Notes: generated by a model not told the origin, from the sequence alone. Shown: positions 1 to 13,890, counted from the first letter of the stretch. The stretch: 64,000 bases of DNA from Zhengitettix transpicula (GCA_037074705.1 CM073590.1:224198246-224262245), one strand, 5' to 3'. Made by a program: numbers and translations.

Positions 1-39
1 CAACTGAAAAGTGTAGTTGTGTTGATCTAGGTTCTTCTT

Positions 40-120
40 ACCACCTGCCGAAAGTGGCAAGGATCCCTTAAACGTTGTGTGGTGTTTATATTATCACTAA
101 TTTTGTCTCTATTTGTCTAT
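40..120 (+). repeat. Copy of a dispersed repeat that may be a PLE end
   Basis: The stretch carries a CGAAAG...GCAAGGATC core followed by ACGTTGTGTGGTGTTTATA and TTATCACTAATTTTGTCT. The same order of blocks occurs at about 12,625-12,750, on both strands at about 15,960-16,165, and in worn form at about 37,085-37,200. At 12.6 kb it lies just downstream of a PLE endonuclease remnant, so I infer it is a PLE 3' region. The family identity is an inference; the repeat relation is seen directly. Confidence 0.45.
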
Positions 121-125
121 TTTTT

Positions 126-1019
126 ATTATAAAACTGAGAATAAATGTCAAAGCTCTGAAAGTCACGTTTATATGGATTATAACGAATTAAATGCAATTT
201 CATGTTTCAATTATTTTACTAACCTCTCTACTTCACAAATGTGAGCCAACGTGGAAAACATTAAGGTTATTAAAACCACTGAGCTGAACGAATGAATCAA
301 ACAAACCATGATGAATGTAAAGGAACAGATGTATGAAGATGGAATGTATGTGGATAATAATTACTTAAATGGGAAACAGCACGAGCAGCTCGGCGTTTTA
401 TGAAATTATCTTCGTGGTCTGTGAACTTACTTTCACGGATTAGCAACCTTAACCGTGTGCAAACATCAAGCTCGCTCACGAGTGCTACCTCTGTTCATTT
501 GACTGCCCGTGGTTTTGTTTCCAAATATCTTGTTACATCGTGGATAATCCTTTGTGACAAATGCTCATTTCTCCTTGGAAGAACGAAGAATCAGAAGCAG
601 CAGTCGTGCGGTGTACATCCCCGAGGAACCCCAACTTGTTAATTAAGAACGACGACAAAGGGTCGACGAGAGTGACTCCAAAACTCGGGCCGTCGATGTT
701 TTCAGTCGCCTTGTCAAAGGTCTGTTGTTGGTCTTCCAAGCGTTAAGACAGGTAGGTGGAAGGAAGGTCTGCTTCCAGCGAAGCCCACTCACAAGCCTCG
801 GGCCTCACAGCAGCCTCTAACGCAATTTGGCACGTGCGGAACTTAACCACGTTACTTCGTCCAGCTGCACGCGTTAAGTGTTCTAACATCGATCGCCTGT
901 TGAGTGTGTGTACTTAAGCTCCCTCAAATGCGAACTAGCTCTTTTAATATGTGTCCGAGTCGCTGTCGTTTATCCTTTAACGACGCTATTGTGTCTCGAG
1001 GTCCCGTGCTTTTGGACTT
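126..1019. other. No recognised gene
   Basis: Bases 480-900 are less AT-rich than their surroundings and hold short overlapping ORFs on both strands (400-642 and 561-746 plus, 533-739 minus). None resembles a family I know. This part could be the unrecognisable 5' portion of the LINE that follows. Confidence 0.4.
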
Positions 1020-2350
1020 GCAAGAATCGTTCCTACAAAGAAGCAACTCACGAGTACGTGCTTTTAATAGTTATGTAAAAGAGCGTGACTGTTTCAAGAA
1101 AGGTTCACCATCAGACGTATCAAATTATAGACCCATTTCTCTCATTTCCAAAAAAAGTTTTGTTAAAGTAATTCACATTAAATTACGTAATTTCTTGAGA
1201 AAATATAATATTTTCAGTTCCTCCCAGCATGACTTTCGTAAAGTAAAATCCACAAACAGTGCAATGTTTGATTTTATTCAAAAGTCGTTGGACGAGGGAT
1301 TGAAGGTAGCTGGAATATTTTCTGATCTGTCTAAGGTATTCGGACACGGTTGATCATGGAATTTTACTAAGAAAGTTATAATATTATTAGGGACGGGGAG
1401 TGCCTTACTCCTCCTAAAATCGTATCTAAAAAATCGTAAACAAAAGGTAGCGACCGTAACTAAAGAAGGGCAAATTCATTTATATGATTGGGAATTAATT
1501 ACTTGCGGTGTTCCTCAAGGCTCGATTCTTGGGCATTTACTTTTCATTCCTTTTATTAATGATCTTCCAGGATTCGAAAATCATCTTAAATCAAGTCTCT
1601 GCGCGTATATATACGCAAATATAGTGATTGCAGTAAAAAATATTGATAATCATGTTAGAAACGTAGACATCGCTCTGGACAAACTAAATGTTTGGTTTAA
1701 AGTCAATAAATTATCACTAAATCTAGATAAAACCAAGTTCGTCCAGTTCTCGGAGGATGGTAGTAACAACCTTCTAGAGAAGTTCTCGGCTGATGTGTCT
1801 TCAGATTGATAGTAATTTAAAGTGGACTCACCATGTAGATCTGCTTGCTGGGAAACTCAGTTCGGCTTGTTATTGTCTCAGAACCTTAATTCAACATGTT
1901 GACATCAACACTACGAAAATGGTGTACTTTGCGTATTTTTATTCCCTCGTGTGTTATGGCATTGCAAACTGCAGCAGTTGCTCCAGAGTATTGAAATATT
2001 CAAGTTGCAAAAGCGTGCTATCGTAACACTTTATAATACGGATAATAAATCCAGTTGTAAACCGTTTTTCAAAGGTCTGCGAATATTAACTCTTTCCGGC
2101 GAGTTTATTCACGAAATTTTAAAGTTTGTTCTGCGGAACATGAATGGCGAGTCTCACTTTTACGGGAATAGAAATCGCTCAGGTCTAAGATCTTTGCTCT
2201 CTACCAGAGAAGTATTCACCATTCAGGGATAGTTTTATACAATATTCTTCATCCAGATGTAAAGAGCAATAATAACTCGAAGAGGTTCGGGATTCAATGT
2301 AAAAATATTCTACTGAAAGACCGCTGGTGTTTTACTCAGTACAAGAGTTT
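1020..2350 (+). pseudogene. Dead reverse transcriptase of a Jockey-clade LINE
   Basis: The conceptual protein, read across several frames, follows the order of Jockey-type reverse transcriptases. SNYRPISL lies at about 1117-1143, then SSSQHDFRK, a degraded SDLSKVF block (the catalytic D region), GVPQGSIL...LLF at about 1506-1545, and a region near 1608-1626 where the catalytic YADD should be but reads YAN. After this come the thumb-like LDKLNVWFKVNKLSLNLDKTK block (positions 1680-1740) and the WTHHVDLLAGKLSSACYCLR block (1820-1880). The 3' part (1951-2232) keeps the KLQKRAI motif typical of this clade. At least three frameshifts and the missing catalytic aspartates make it inactive. The endonuclease and ORF1 regions are absent or unrecognisable upstream, as expected for a 5'-truncated insertion. 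Confidence 0.88.
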
Positions 2351-2885
2351 CTTGATCATTCCCTAATAATTAATTTTTTTAACTGCAAAATGTGTTGTTA
2401 ATAAAACTGCTTATTTCAGAACTGTATTAGTCTCTGTTTGTCTTTTCTCCTTTTTTGTTTGTTTGTTTCATGTTACAGCCTGGAGTTTGCAGATTCCTCG
2501 TCGCTCCTGTTTCGTGATGTGACTTGTCCGTCGTTTCTGTTTCCTCCTATTGTGCGTGTGTCAAGTTTTGTGTTTAATTTTATGTGATGTGTAATTTTAT
2601 ATTTTCTGAAAGTTAATTCTCTAATAATTAATTTTTACTAGTACGAATTGATTTTTTATTAGTTCTTTAAATATTGTATTATAAATAATTATTATTTTTG
2701 TTATTGTTACTATATAGTTCTTTTACTTATGATGGACAGGGAAATTTGTGTTCCAGAATTTGAGTATTTTTATGTTAACTTATAATTATTTATAATAGTT
2801 GCATTCAATTTTTATATTGTAATTTTATGTAATGACGTATCCTATTTCTTCACACGAGGAATAATGGAATAAAATTATTAAAATC
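2351..2885 (+). mobile_element. Probable 3' UTR of the Jockey-like LINE
   Basis: The sequence after the reverse transcriptase is T-rich and free of ORFs. It ends near 2866-2885 in GGAATAAAATTATTAAAA, where AATAAA would serve as a polyadenylation signal. I place the 3' end of the LINE here. The boundary is inferred; no target-site duplication was found. Confidence 0.45.
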
Positions 2886-5800
2886 GAATGTGTTTAGTAT
2901 TTGCGGTTAGAATCTGGTTAATTTATTTATTTTGAATCTTTTAGTACTATTTGGGCAATGTCTTATAGATTCACTTTGGTATTATGGACGGCGGTTAGCC
3001 CTGAAAAGCCGTATATGGGTTCCCAATTAAAAGGGCGTGCTACATTTTCGAACGCCAGAGACGTTCATTGCTCTAAACAAGGAGGACTTTGGTCCGACTC
3101 AAAGACGTGGGAACAGCTTCCAGGCGTTAGAAGAAGCATAATTTCGCTATGTCTAGTGGGGTACTGAATAGAAAAGAGATTGGACAAACGCGAATATGTG
3201 ACGTCATAGAAGGTACTATTGGACGTATAGATGAATTTTGGAGAGTAATAGATTTGAAAGAACTGAGTGAAGGCGTTAGGGCAGTCAAACAGAGAGACAC
3301 GGAGAGAGAGGAGGATGAACATAACTATCTTATGTGTTATCGGAAAAAGTTAGTGCGAATAGCCACGGTAACGAGATAAGACTGGCAAGTGACTTTCAGC
3401 ATCCTACGCCTGCAGCGCCCACAGCCTTTTGAGGTCCCCTCTTATTCGGATATCGTAACAACATGACAACTTTAAGAAGAGGGCCTACGCAATTGACGAA
3501 GTATTCCAACCAAAAGTGGAAATGGAAATTCCAAAATTTGTAAACATCAGTATAATAATAATTCATTACTTATCTTCTAGATATTTATCCAAAATTTAAT
3601 GAACCAGTCTGATTTTTCTTCTTTAGATTCAATATTAAGTTTTCTTCCAATCATTTCTTGTTGTCGGAGCTCGGTATGATGACAGCTACCAATTATTCGG
3701 AAAAATGATGATCTCTCTGTTATTTTATTGGTTCTGTTGAGGTATTTTTACTTCTGATATTCTGAATCGTCTATCACATCAGCCATGACCTTTTTTTTTA
3801 TTTAATGGTTTGTGTTTTCACTCGTCGTTATTTCTCGCGATCCTTTCATAGTGTGCCCGCTTCCTCCCGGTAGATAATGGTCGCTGAAACGCGAAACTGA
3901 GCCACGTCGCCTGCCAAAGCACTCACACAGACGCTCGTTAGGGCTTGTCGTTATCTTAGATCCTAACAGTGGCATGGGATAACAGGCTGCCGTCTCCAGC
4001 TGCTCGCTTATCTATGCCGACACACGTCTTGTTTTTAGACATCTCACCTGTGTTTGTCCCGCAAATACAACTGGTGTATGTAGTCTGGGACAAGAGCGTC
4101 GTCGGTTCTTTTTCAAAAATTCTCTCAAAAACGGTTTTGAAATTGGATGACGAAGGTAAAAATAAGTTCAAATTACAAGTAAAACGTGAAAATATATTAA
4201 ACACCTCAAATCATTCCATAGATCCACCACACAGCTGTGACTGAATGATGTGGTGGAAAAGGTGGACACCCAAGTTGACTATCCTGCAGTTTACCACGAC
4301 ATCGCTATATTCAACAATCACGTGAAACAAAACTGATCATGTTGCATATTCTTTCAGATTTGCTATAGATGTCACCTTCATATTTTATAATTAACAAGTG
4401 AGCGGCGTATTTTTGGATTATAGCAGTCAACAGAGCACATATATACTAATTTTTTCTAGTATTATGCATTCGGCGTCTCTGCATTATTCGTTACGTTCAA
4501 TTTTTATATGATAAACATCCTTAAAAAAGTGCAAAGAATTTTTTTTGTATCTCTAGAAGTAAATTGTTTCTATTTCCTTATTGTCTTTATTGGGAAAACG
4601 ACATTTAGCCGAGTGCGAACGCAACTTTGTGACTTTAGATGACGTCACCTCACACTTTTAAGTCGCTGCTCCCGTACACGCTGGGCAGAATAAAAATTTA
4701 CTTTTTCTACTGTTTTATTTAACTATATTAAGTAATATTTTTACGTTATATGAACGTCGTAGCAAAGGTCCACGGTGATATTGAAAGACGACAGGCTTAG
4801 AAACGACCTTATCGATACTGAATATTCAAATAAATAAAAAGTTAAGACGTACTTTAACACTACCACAGATATTATTTAAAGAAATTTCTGAATTAAACCT
4901 TGTATTATTCGGTCATTCCATTTTAAGTTTCCTTTAATGAAACGTCACGTGCACCACGATCTTGCAACCTCCAATCTTGTGGTGTTAATAGAAAATGCGT
5001 TAAAATAAATAAAAATGAGAATTTATTAACAAATTATATAATAAATTTATTCGCTGTAGAGTTCTAGCGATCGTTTATTAATGGGAAATAATAATTATAT
5101 CTCAGAGTTTTTAAGAAAATCGCGCTTTAAGGACAACTAAAAAATCAATTCCCTATTCATAATAAATGTAACGAAACAATAATTGAGGGGTTTTCTTACA
5201 CAATCTTCCATATTCTAGTGAGATATTTCCCGGTGTCTTCTGAAAGTTAGCAAGTAGCATCTTTTTGCTTGTCTGATCTTCCAGGCCCCGTGTCAGTATT
5301 TCCTACTTGTTCACCTCCCTTCCTCCGAATGATCTCAGAGAGTAACTTTTGCACAGATTCTCTCCGTTTTACATGAAAAAACAATACTGACATGTCCACG
5401 TCTCCCAGATGAATTATTAAACTCGGTGACACTTCTTTTGGTTTCTTTTTATCGGACGTTCCCCCACCTCGCAAACGTCATCTTCTTTACCGCCGTGGTC
5501 TAGAAATAAATTTGTGTTTCCCGGTGGAGGAACAGCTTTCGTAAGTAAAGCAAACTATTCTTTTGACATATCTGGAGGATTTACGATGATGGACTCTTTC
5601 CACCTGGTTTTAAGGACAATTTGGAATACTTTGTCGGCAGAATTACAAATGAGGTCCTCGATCGTATAACATCAAGCACGTATAAGAAAAGTTAAGGAGT
5701 ATAAATCAAATGTAATGAAGAAAATTTAAAATGAAGGAATATTGCAAAGAAGAAAAAATATACGAACAAAAAAAGATGTTCCTAAAATCAATCAGTATTG

Positions 5801-8710
5801 GACGATTTACTTCTTAGTTTCGGACGATGAAGTTAGAAGCACTGGCTCGGCCTGGACTGACAACAAGAGAGGGTGATCCAGAAGATTAGTGTTGCCAAAA
5901 TGTTTATTTTGCGTTCCATTTGTATCAATCACGAAGTTAACTTTAATGAGATACAACCTTGTTTCTGTGTTTCATTTACATCACTTCATTCGAAATGAAC
6001 TAATTTTTCAAAGGCCGGATGGGAAATTGAAACGGTGTTATCAGCGAGAGTATCACAATATCGGACAGCGTCAAACAATACTCATTACCCTGTCTTCCGT
6101 CGTTCGACTGCTGATAAATTGGTGATCCATCACGCAGTGTCAGGCCAATGAACAGGAAGATATTTGCTTCAGGTCGTCAATAGCCTGCATCACTAATAAC
6201 GTGTACGAACTGTTACGCGATTTCAGGTGAAAAACTGGCCTGGTATCGGACCGACAAAGGAAGCCCATGTGTATTCTGTCTAATAAGAGGAAAGGAAGCT
6301 TATTAAGACCGCAGAATAAAGGACAGTTATTGGGAGACACTCGACGTGCTGAAAATTCGCAAACGAAAACTATTTAGCTAGTCCTTTCAATCACAGAAGT
6401 TTATAAGTTGTTACGAACACCCTTTTTAACAATGTTGGTTTCTGTAATGTATTTGTAATTTTTCCATTTTATTTTTATTATATATCTTCTTTTCACGTTA
6501 TTAGATATTTTTTTTCAGACGTAATGTTCGGTCTAATTAGTTTTTCTGGATGATATTTCACGAACCCGGTTAGTCTCCGTGTAGACTTAATTGTATCTAA
6601 TTTACTACGTCTTTGATTTTTTTTGATTGAAAAGCAACTTTTTTTTCTTTCAAGGGTTTTAACGCATTAATTATCGCTGGACGTCCCATATTTTGTGTTA
6701 ATATTACCCATAAATATCTACTTCTTTTTCTCCTTTTACAATTAAAACTTCTCGATTGTTCCATGTAGGTAGGATAAATTTTAATGTATTTACGTTTCCT
6801 TTTCTTGCGATTCGTGATTTTACACTTGTGTAATCCCCGTCTCCCGTATACGATTACGACGAGACGTCGAGTTGATAATTTTAATATAAATCCCCGTAAC
6901 TAATATTGAAGATGAAAATTCTAATAATTTTAATTAAAGTTTAAATGAGATTCTGTATCAAGTTTCTCGGAAAGTTCAATATCAACGACCTCTCGATTGG
7001 AAATCTGAGTCTCAGATATCAATTTCGCGTCAACCGACGAATGAAATCTGTAACATGACACGGAATGTTTTACTGCGATTAGGTATTGATTATGTTCCAA
7101 GTCTTTCATATTCGAATTCAACGTAAAAATTAAGTAGCTTTTGCTTACAATTTTTATTTATAAACTTGGTAATTGGACATATACATATGATATTGAACTT
7201 AAAATTACAGTTAAGGCCAAAAAGAAATAAAATGCCAAAATATTTTATTTAAATCAATACGAAAATGATGGTTCTCAAACGAACGAGGTCACGAAGAGGT
7301 TTTCGTTGAACAGGAGCGGACGAACGATCGGCCCTGAACTATATCAATACATAATAAAAATTTTATTTTTAAAAATAAAGTGCTACTAATGCATTTATAA
7401 AAGTAGTTTTGAATTGTGCCATTATTAAGGTGGTTTTCAATAATTTTCATAATTTTTATTGTAATGAAAAATTATTGAAAATGTTGGTGATAGTAATAAT
7501 TACAAAAGTAACACTTCAAATCTAATAATTTTGAGATTAAAATAAAACAATAAATAAAAAAACAATGATTCAGGTTATTGCCTTTTTAAATTACTTATTT
7601 TATGACAATATAGTTTAAAACAAAATACCCTTTACAGTTTCCTAAGGTCTGAGGTAAAGTAATTAGTGTGGTACGACTGAACGTGTAAAGGGGATGATTT
7701 TTTCCAAGGTGGGGGAACTATGGATAAAAAGCGAGAGAAAAAGTCTCGGGGGTCTTCTTCATCTGGGACAAGTTTATTTGCTTACACGTTGGGAACACAT
7801 CGCAAAACCGTTAGAAACAGGTAAACGAATTATGAGACTCGACGAACATTGGAGCCGAGGAAGCCGCATAAAATTTTCTTGAAGGCGTCAATCACCCAGA
7901 AATATTCCACTAGAATGTGAATGGTTACGTAAGCAAACCCCGAAAATTATTCATTCATTACGTTTATTGTGAAATGGTTTTCAATTATTTGTTTTTGTAA
8001 TTCTAAATCCGCGATATTCTTAGCATCCCTGAGATAGAGTATTATTTAGCATTACTAAACGCTGGCTCGAACTTCTCATGATTATTATTAATTAATATTG
8101 TAGGGAAAAGTTGGAACTGTAATTTTAAAAAAATTGAAAATAGATAAATAAATTGTTTATATAATTTAACACGCAGTCTTTTATAAATAACACCATAGTA
8201 ATCACATAGAATGTTATTAATTTCTCCTGCCAAATCAGGAATGACGGAACACGCCCGCCATCATGCAAATGCACTCATCGTAAGTCAAATACAAAACAAA
8301 ATAAAAATTCCAGTTTTATTTTACACACAAAGCAATATAAACTTCATTTCACATTGATGCATTCGTGAAATTATTGAAGGGCATAGTACACAGTTTTCTG
8401 TGATTCAAATAATTTGAAAGCACAGGATTTTTTACATATGATCCACGTCATAAAAAATATTCACCACCGCAAACGTTAAAACTGTGACGCAGTATCGTAA
8501 ATGTTAATGTCTCTTATAAGTTCGGAGTTAGATATCTAAGAAGTCGAGATTATTCATTAATTAAATTGAATGACTTGTTAAATTACCTCAATAAATACTT
8601 ATAAAAATTGCTTTCAAAGGATTCTCGACTCAGAAAATATAACACCAGAATTAAACGGCAACGAAAATTGGTGCTTTTCAACAGGGAAAATTGTTTTTCA
8701 CTAAAAATTA
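2886..8710. other. Anonymous DNA, no recognised gene
   Basis: Only short unrecognised ORFs occur, for example 2958-3167, 3149-3379 and 3969-4244 on the plus strand and 5247-5474 on the minus strand. Palindromic TGACGTCA sites lie near 3198 and 4637. I see no coding signal that I would defend. Confidence 0.4.
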
Positions 8711-8752
8711 AATATGCTGACGTTTTGTCCTTGTTTTAGGACCTCTTCAGGT
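8711..8752. repeat. Copy of the ACGTTTCG / CCTCTTCAGGT motif family
   Basis: A pair of short blocks, GACGTTTTGTCC and GGACCTCTTCAGGT, is separated by about 10 bases. The same pair recurs at least eight times in this window, usually as ACGTTTCGNCC ... GGNCCTCTTCAGGT, and forms part of the arms of the foldback element at 29.8 kb. Confidence 0.5.
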
Positions 8753-8934
8753 TTAATCTACAATTTAGAAATTATGAGTTCATAATTTTTTAAAGAATAA
8801 TTGAAAAAAATTATGATTAATTTTATTTTATTTACAAGTTTATATGCAAATCATACAAAACTTTTTGTGGTAAAATTTTGCTGCCTTGCCTCTTGCAACC
8901 TAAATGAAACTCATGGTTGATAATTGGGTGTGGC

Positions 8935-9273
8935 CGGAAACGGTAAGGGTTGTTCCCTGTTCCCATTGGAAGAATCGGCCAGTTGCCTCCTAAACTGGTC
9001 GAGGCACGGAGAAAGGAATGCTGCGTACCCATCCCTCTTCCGCCATCTGAAAGCGTGGGACAAGTACCAAGCGCCCGACCTACCTGATGCAGATTTTCTA
9101 GGGTTTGTCCTGCAACACTGTTAGTCGAATGCCGGGTAGGATCCTTAAAATACAGCCCGGGGGCCCTAGTTAACCCTTGGCTACCTTCCTCTACCCTTAC
9201 GAATCCGCCCTTTGAAATCCCTTCCTATGCTAATAAATGGGAGTTGGATCACACTCATGTAGCCTGATAAAAA
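8935..9273 (+). mobile_element. GC-rich retroposon, copy A
   Basis: This copy begins near the CGGTAAGRGTTGT block and runs through ATTCCCATTGGAA, CCTCCTAAACTGGTCGAGG, GCGTGGGACAAGTAC, GACCTACCTGATGCAG, CCGGGTAGGATCCTTAAAA and CCCGGGGGCCCTAGTTAACC to CATGTAGCCTGATAAAAA. It lacks the 5' half seen in copies F and I, so it is 5'-truncated. It is clearly more GC-rich than its flanks. The short ORFs inside it are not convincing genes. Confidence 0.85.
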
Positions 9274-9600
9274 TTTAATATTGATTGTGTTTCTCTGTAA
9301 TACTTCAAAGTTTTAAATTTCATTACCGTATTATGTTACAAAAATTAAGTTAACAAATTATCATATATAATAGTTTTGTACTCATGTTTGACGATTGTAG
9401 GAAAGAACAAATAAATTTGACACACTGAAGAGCAAATTGCCGATAGCTTCAGATTTTCAAAATTAATTATTTAGAAATTTATGTGTTAATTTAATGATTA
9501 AAATTGCGTCTGATAAAAATATTAGGGAAAGAAAACAAATACATTTTTTAAATTGTATAAAATAAAGGTATGGATTAAAAGGCGTTTGTCAGAGAGGAAT
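9274..9600. other. AT-rich spacer between retroposon copies A and B
   Basis: No ORF, repeat or RNA gene was seen. Confidence 0.4.
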
Positions 9601-9833
9601 GACCTACCTGATGCAGGTTTTTCTAGGGTTTTCCCTGCATTTCTTTAGGCGAATGCCGGGTAGGATCCTTAAACCAACGCACGGGGGCCCTAGTAACCCT
9701 TGGCTAACTTCCTCTACCCTTCCGCATCCCCCCTTTCAAATCCCTTCCTATGCTATTAAAGGGGAGTTGCCTAATGTGGATCACCCTCATGTAGCCTGTT
9801 GCCCTAAAAAATAAAAAAAAGATAAAAAAAAGA
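9601..9833 (+). mobile_element. GC-rich retroposon, copy B (short)
   Basis: It starts abruptly at GACCTACCTGATGCAGG and runs to CATGTAGCCTGTTGCCCTAAAAAATAAAAAAAAG. The abrupt 5' start with a complete 3' end and an A-rich tail is the usual product of incomplete target-primed reverse transcription. No clear target-site duplication is visible. Confidence 0.85.
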
Positions 9834-12269
9834 AACTCAGTTTTGTTAGGTCTTATGGCCAGTTCAGTGACAGCACGAAAGACGGAAAACGAAATAACAA
9901 CGACGTTTATACAAAGTTACTCTGGATAAATCGCACTGTTAAATCGCGTGAAGCTCAAGAGCGATTGTTGTGAATAAAGCACAGCTTTGTAAAACACTTG
10001 GGGAAACACCGACGTCCTCGAGCTACTGCGCCCAGAGTTTGTCGCCTTAAGATTCGGATACGTGCTGAATAATAATGGAAGGAACATTAGTAAGCTGGGA
10101 CTTGCATCGTGCTAAAAGGTGCCGGGTTACTTGACTCCATTGTGCACCTAATATCCGAAGTGTCGTCAAACCGGAGGAACGTTCTCTGAAACGGGGATAA
10201 TTTATACGTGCTAATCTGGGAACAACAGGACGTTATGGAAGGCAGTTACATTAGCTAATACGATTATTCTTGAACTAAAAACTAACTTCGTACACTCTAC
10301 TTGCCGTTTCTTAATAGAATATAACCTTTTAGAAATAATAGGAATAAGTTTCTCAAGTTTTCTTAAAGGACGCAGCGTTCATATTTTTCCGCGTTTATAA
10401 CTTCATTAAAATTGTTGTAGTGGAAGTTTTACGTAAATCTGTTTAATTTATTCCAAGTTCTACGAGAAGGATGAAAGGATTATAAAAATGCTAATGATGA
10501 CAGGCACTGAGGCAATAAGAATTTATTATCCCATATATTGCTGACCAATGAATCTATAAGTAAGGGGCTAAAAAGTTTTAATGAGGAACAGTGGGGGATG
10601 ACATCGGAAAAAAGTAAGTTGACTGAAGAAACGAATGAGGTGTTTCAATTGTACATAGGAGAGCTTTTAAAATACTGGAAAGATTTCAATAGTAGACTGA
10701 ATGAGGGTCGTGGAAGCACTTGTGAGTACGAAGCAAATCAGAACGTCTTATATCACAAACAAAATAAGTAATTTTGTCAGTTGTGTCATGCGAGGAGAAT
10801 AAAAAAGATATATTTTATTCGAAAGAGTATCAGTAGATATTCTGAAGCTGGTTGGAAAAGAGATGAGTAAAGTACGCGATAATGGAATCAATCGTTTGTA
10901 AAGCAGCTTCATCGCACGAAAGTCAGTAATAATATTTGAAAATCGAAGGATACATTAAGCCGAGTATAAAAGATTATTTAGAGCACTGTGAAGTAGGTCA
11001 GAAAAAGTTTAACATCCCTTACAGAGAAACAGTAAATACAGAACGGACGCTTTATCCAAGTAGACAGAGTAAAATAATATTAAATGACATTCACGACTGC
11101 TCCGAGGCATCAACAGTTATTGACAATTGCAGTCTCTCAGGTGACGAAAAACCACTGTTAACATAGTAAAAAAGAACGAAGTAATAGGGATACGCTGGTT
11201 CCACGTCACACTTTTCTTCTTAGTAACGATCAAGGAAAAGATTCGGAAAGGCTTAACAACCCGAGATAAAATTTTATGGAACATTGTTACATCATCTAAT
11301 ATTCGAAGATGGCAGATCTATAGATTTTGAAAGCAGAAAAGAAACAGGGCGAAAAAAAATTCAACAATGGAGTACCGTAAATCGATTGCCAAGGAATTAA
11401 GATCAGCTAGGAGGAAGAAAAGGGGATATCCAATAGATCAAAGAGGAAGCCATAATGGTAGAAACGACACGTGCTTATGTGAAATAATAAATTAATAATA
11501 AAATTGAGAGTGGTAAAAAATCTTGTGGAGCGTATTTGGAAGAAGTTCAAGTAATTAAAGTAAATTGAAGTAGGTTATGTGCGAAAATTAAAATTCCACT
11601 AAAAAATATGACGTAACGCCGAGTATAAACCGCTAAAGGAATGACGTGGTTAGAATCAGACCAAAAGGATAAATTTGAAACGGGAGAGAAACGACTATGA
11701 CTAATGAGGAACGAGAGACTCTCATGATCATTAGACGCCGAGGAGCGTCATTTTAACAGGTTCTAAAAGAGATTAACAGGATGAAGGCAAGCCAATAAAG
11801 AAACTTTTGGAGACAAATGAGTCGTCGGCGGTATATTCTCTCAATTACTGTTAAAGTATAAGCAAGGAACGTTGAGCTTTTAAATGTGGACGCTGTTACG
11901 CAATTATGGTGGTAGTGACTAATCGACTTCATTTATCGTGACGCTGAGAGGCAAAACCATTTTCGCAAAGAACGTGATTCACCACTGGAAGTTTATTAAC
12001 CGCTTACACATGCTGTACTCTGGCCTTTCGTGTTTACAGATACTGTTATAGCCAGGTGCACTCTCTTAATGCAGGGGCAGTTTTCCCTGGAGATGAAGAG
12101 GTAATTCTGTTGCGTTCAGAATTGTTTCCTCCAACAACCTGAGTCCAAATATGCAAATACTGCGTATGCCACCGTCACTTAAAGAGTTTGTGTTTATCAT
12201 GAAAATTTACTATATACTGGAAATATAAAAATGAATGAGACTGCGGTGTGAAAAGGATTAAACTTAAAC
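9834..12269. other. Purine-rich stretch with two orphan ORFs
   Basis: Bases 10,500-11,800 are A/G-rich on the plus strand and hold two lysine- and glutamate-rich ORFs (10,538-10,771 and 10,936-11,166). They might be pieces of a decayed gene, but the purine bias alone can make such ORFs. No family was recognised. Confidence 0.35.
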
Positions 12270-12553
12270 TAAATGTATTTTATTAAATTCATTGGTCTTA
12301 CTGTAATTCATGCTATATTGGACAAACTAAAAGGACACTAAATACTTATAACAAACTTTTCGTTGATGAAATATCTGTAGTCTCCAAACATATCAACGAT
12401 TCGAAACATTCTATTTATTGACTAAATACTAAAATTTAGATTTTGACACCCAGTAATATTCCAGAATTATATGTGAAATGCTTCATATTAAATACAATTT
12501 GCGTAAAAACTGATACTATGAAAATCAACAATGGCTGTGATCCTTTACTTTAG
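12270..12553 (+). pseudogene. PLE remnant: GIY-YIG endonuclease domain (copy 1)
   Basis: The frame starting near 12,302 reads CNSCYIGQTKRTLNT, which matches the GIY-YIG core with its upstream cysteine pair found in endonuclease-bearing Penelope-like elements. It continues through VSKHINDSKHSI, a degraded NTKIL block, a CEMLHIK-like block and a C-terminal CDPLL followed by TAG at 12,551-12,553. At least one frameshift and an in-frame stop upstream show it is dead. The reverse transcriptase that should precede it is not recognisable here. In the intact element this domain would nick target DNA for priming. Confidence 0.82.
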
Positions 12554-12624
12554 GCTAACCCTATATGCTTTTCGATTATCAGGTTTATTTAATCTTTGCT
12601 TTTGAGTTGCCCCCCTTGTTTTGT

Positions 12625-12750
12625 GCGTTGTGTCGTTCTTGCGGCTATTGAATTTTGCAATCGCTTAACGAAAGCAGCAAGGATTTGCAGATACGTTGTT
12701 TGCTATTTAATTTATCACCTAATTTTGTCTGTTAATTGGCTGATATATAG
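12625..12750 (+). repeat. PLE-associated 3' repeat
   Basis: It carries CGAAAGCAGCAAGGATTTGC, AGATACGTTGT and TTATCACCTAATTTTGTCTG, shared with the copies at 40, 15,960-16,165 and 37,085. It lies about 70 bases downstream of the endonuclease stop codon of PLE copy 1 and on the same strand. That is the main reason to treat this repeat family as PLE 3' sequence. Confidence 0.5.
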
Positions 12751-13877
12751 GTACAGGGTTTAATTCGGACATGAAAAAAATTATGATAAATATTCCTCGC
12801 AGAAACAATCTAAGTATCTTCTCGATGTGTAGGAATACAACTACCTCTATTTGGGAGGAACGTTATTCAATGTATGTGCAGAAATATAAAATATGTAAAT
12901 AGAGAAATATGAAAGCGATAATGCTCAATCATTTGGGGAAAGTCACTAAATTGTTTCGGTTGAAAAACTCAAGTAACGGAGACGTATTATTGCTTATACT
13001 AATATCTTTAATTCAATATATTTTCTTTCCATGCACTGGGCTTGTTTTATTCTAAATTTTAGATTTTTTAGAGAGCCAAGATGATTTAACAAGATATCCT
13101 CCATTTTCAGTGAGCTAATATAAATTTTAAAAACATGAATATTAGTTCTTAACCGATGATGATTATAGTAAAAATGATCCAGATGGTTAAATGGAAATTC
13201 TGCATATCCTGTAATTGAGAGAAATGCTTTAATACAACGAAACGTCATGCTCCAATCCGTAATTGTGAAAAAACGAGCAGCATAATATAATATGGACAGA
13301 AATAAATGTAGGAAAGAAAAGGCTAGAATAATTGAATTTGCGTGCCGCAGAAGTTAAAAATTAAGCGAAGGAATGAAACATGAAATTGAGTTGGATGAGG
13401 AATAAACCTCAAGAGAAATCTCAAAAGGAGGCATATATTACTTTATCCACGATTACCTATTGGCTTACAGAAACTGTAGAGGAAAATTACGGATGGAATT
13501 TAAATTCGTGTAATATCAGATGGTGGAGAAAATGGGGTAATGTCAAGTGTCTTTGCTGCATGATTGATTTATAAATTATTTTTATAATATGAACGTTATA
13601 TGTACTTGTTTTTTATTATGCATATATTTATGATGAATCATGTATCGTCTTTAAGAGAAAAGGGGTTAGTAATAATTTTTTATGTTAACAAAATATTGTT
13701 GACGACACTTAAAAGAAATATTATAGTTAAAAAAATTTAATAAACATAAAATATAATTTAACAGTACAACAACGGTCTGTATATATTTATATATTCTTCA
13801 GGCTGTTTTATATAGAAAGTTTTCTTATGATTATTGATGATATACTCATAGCCAGACATAGGAAATGTTAATAACAT
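12751..13877. other. AT-rich, no recognised gene
   Basis: Short ORFs at 12,994-13,248 (minus) and 13,380-13,574 (plus) resemble nothing known to me. Confidence 0.4.
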
Positions 13878-13890
13878 CTATATATCTATA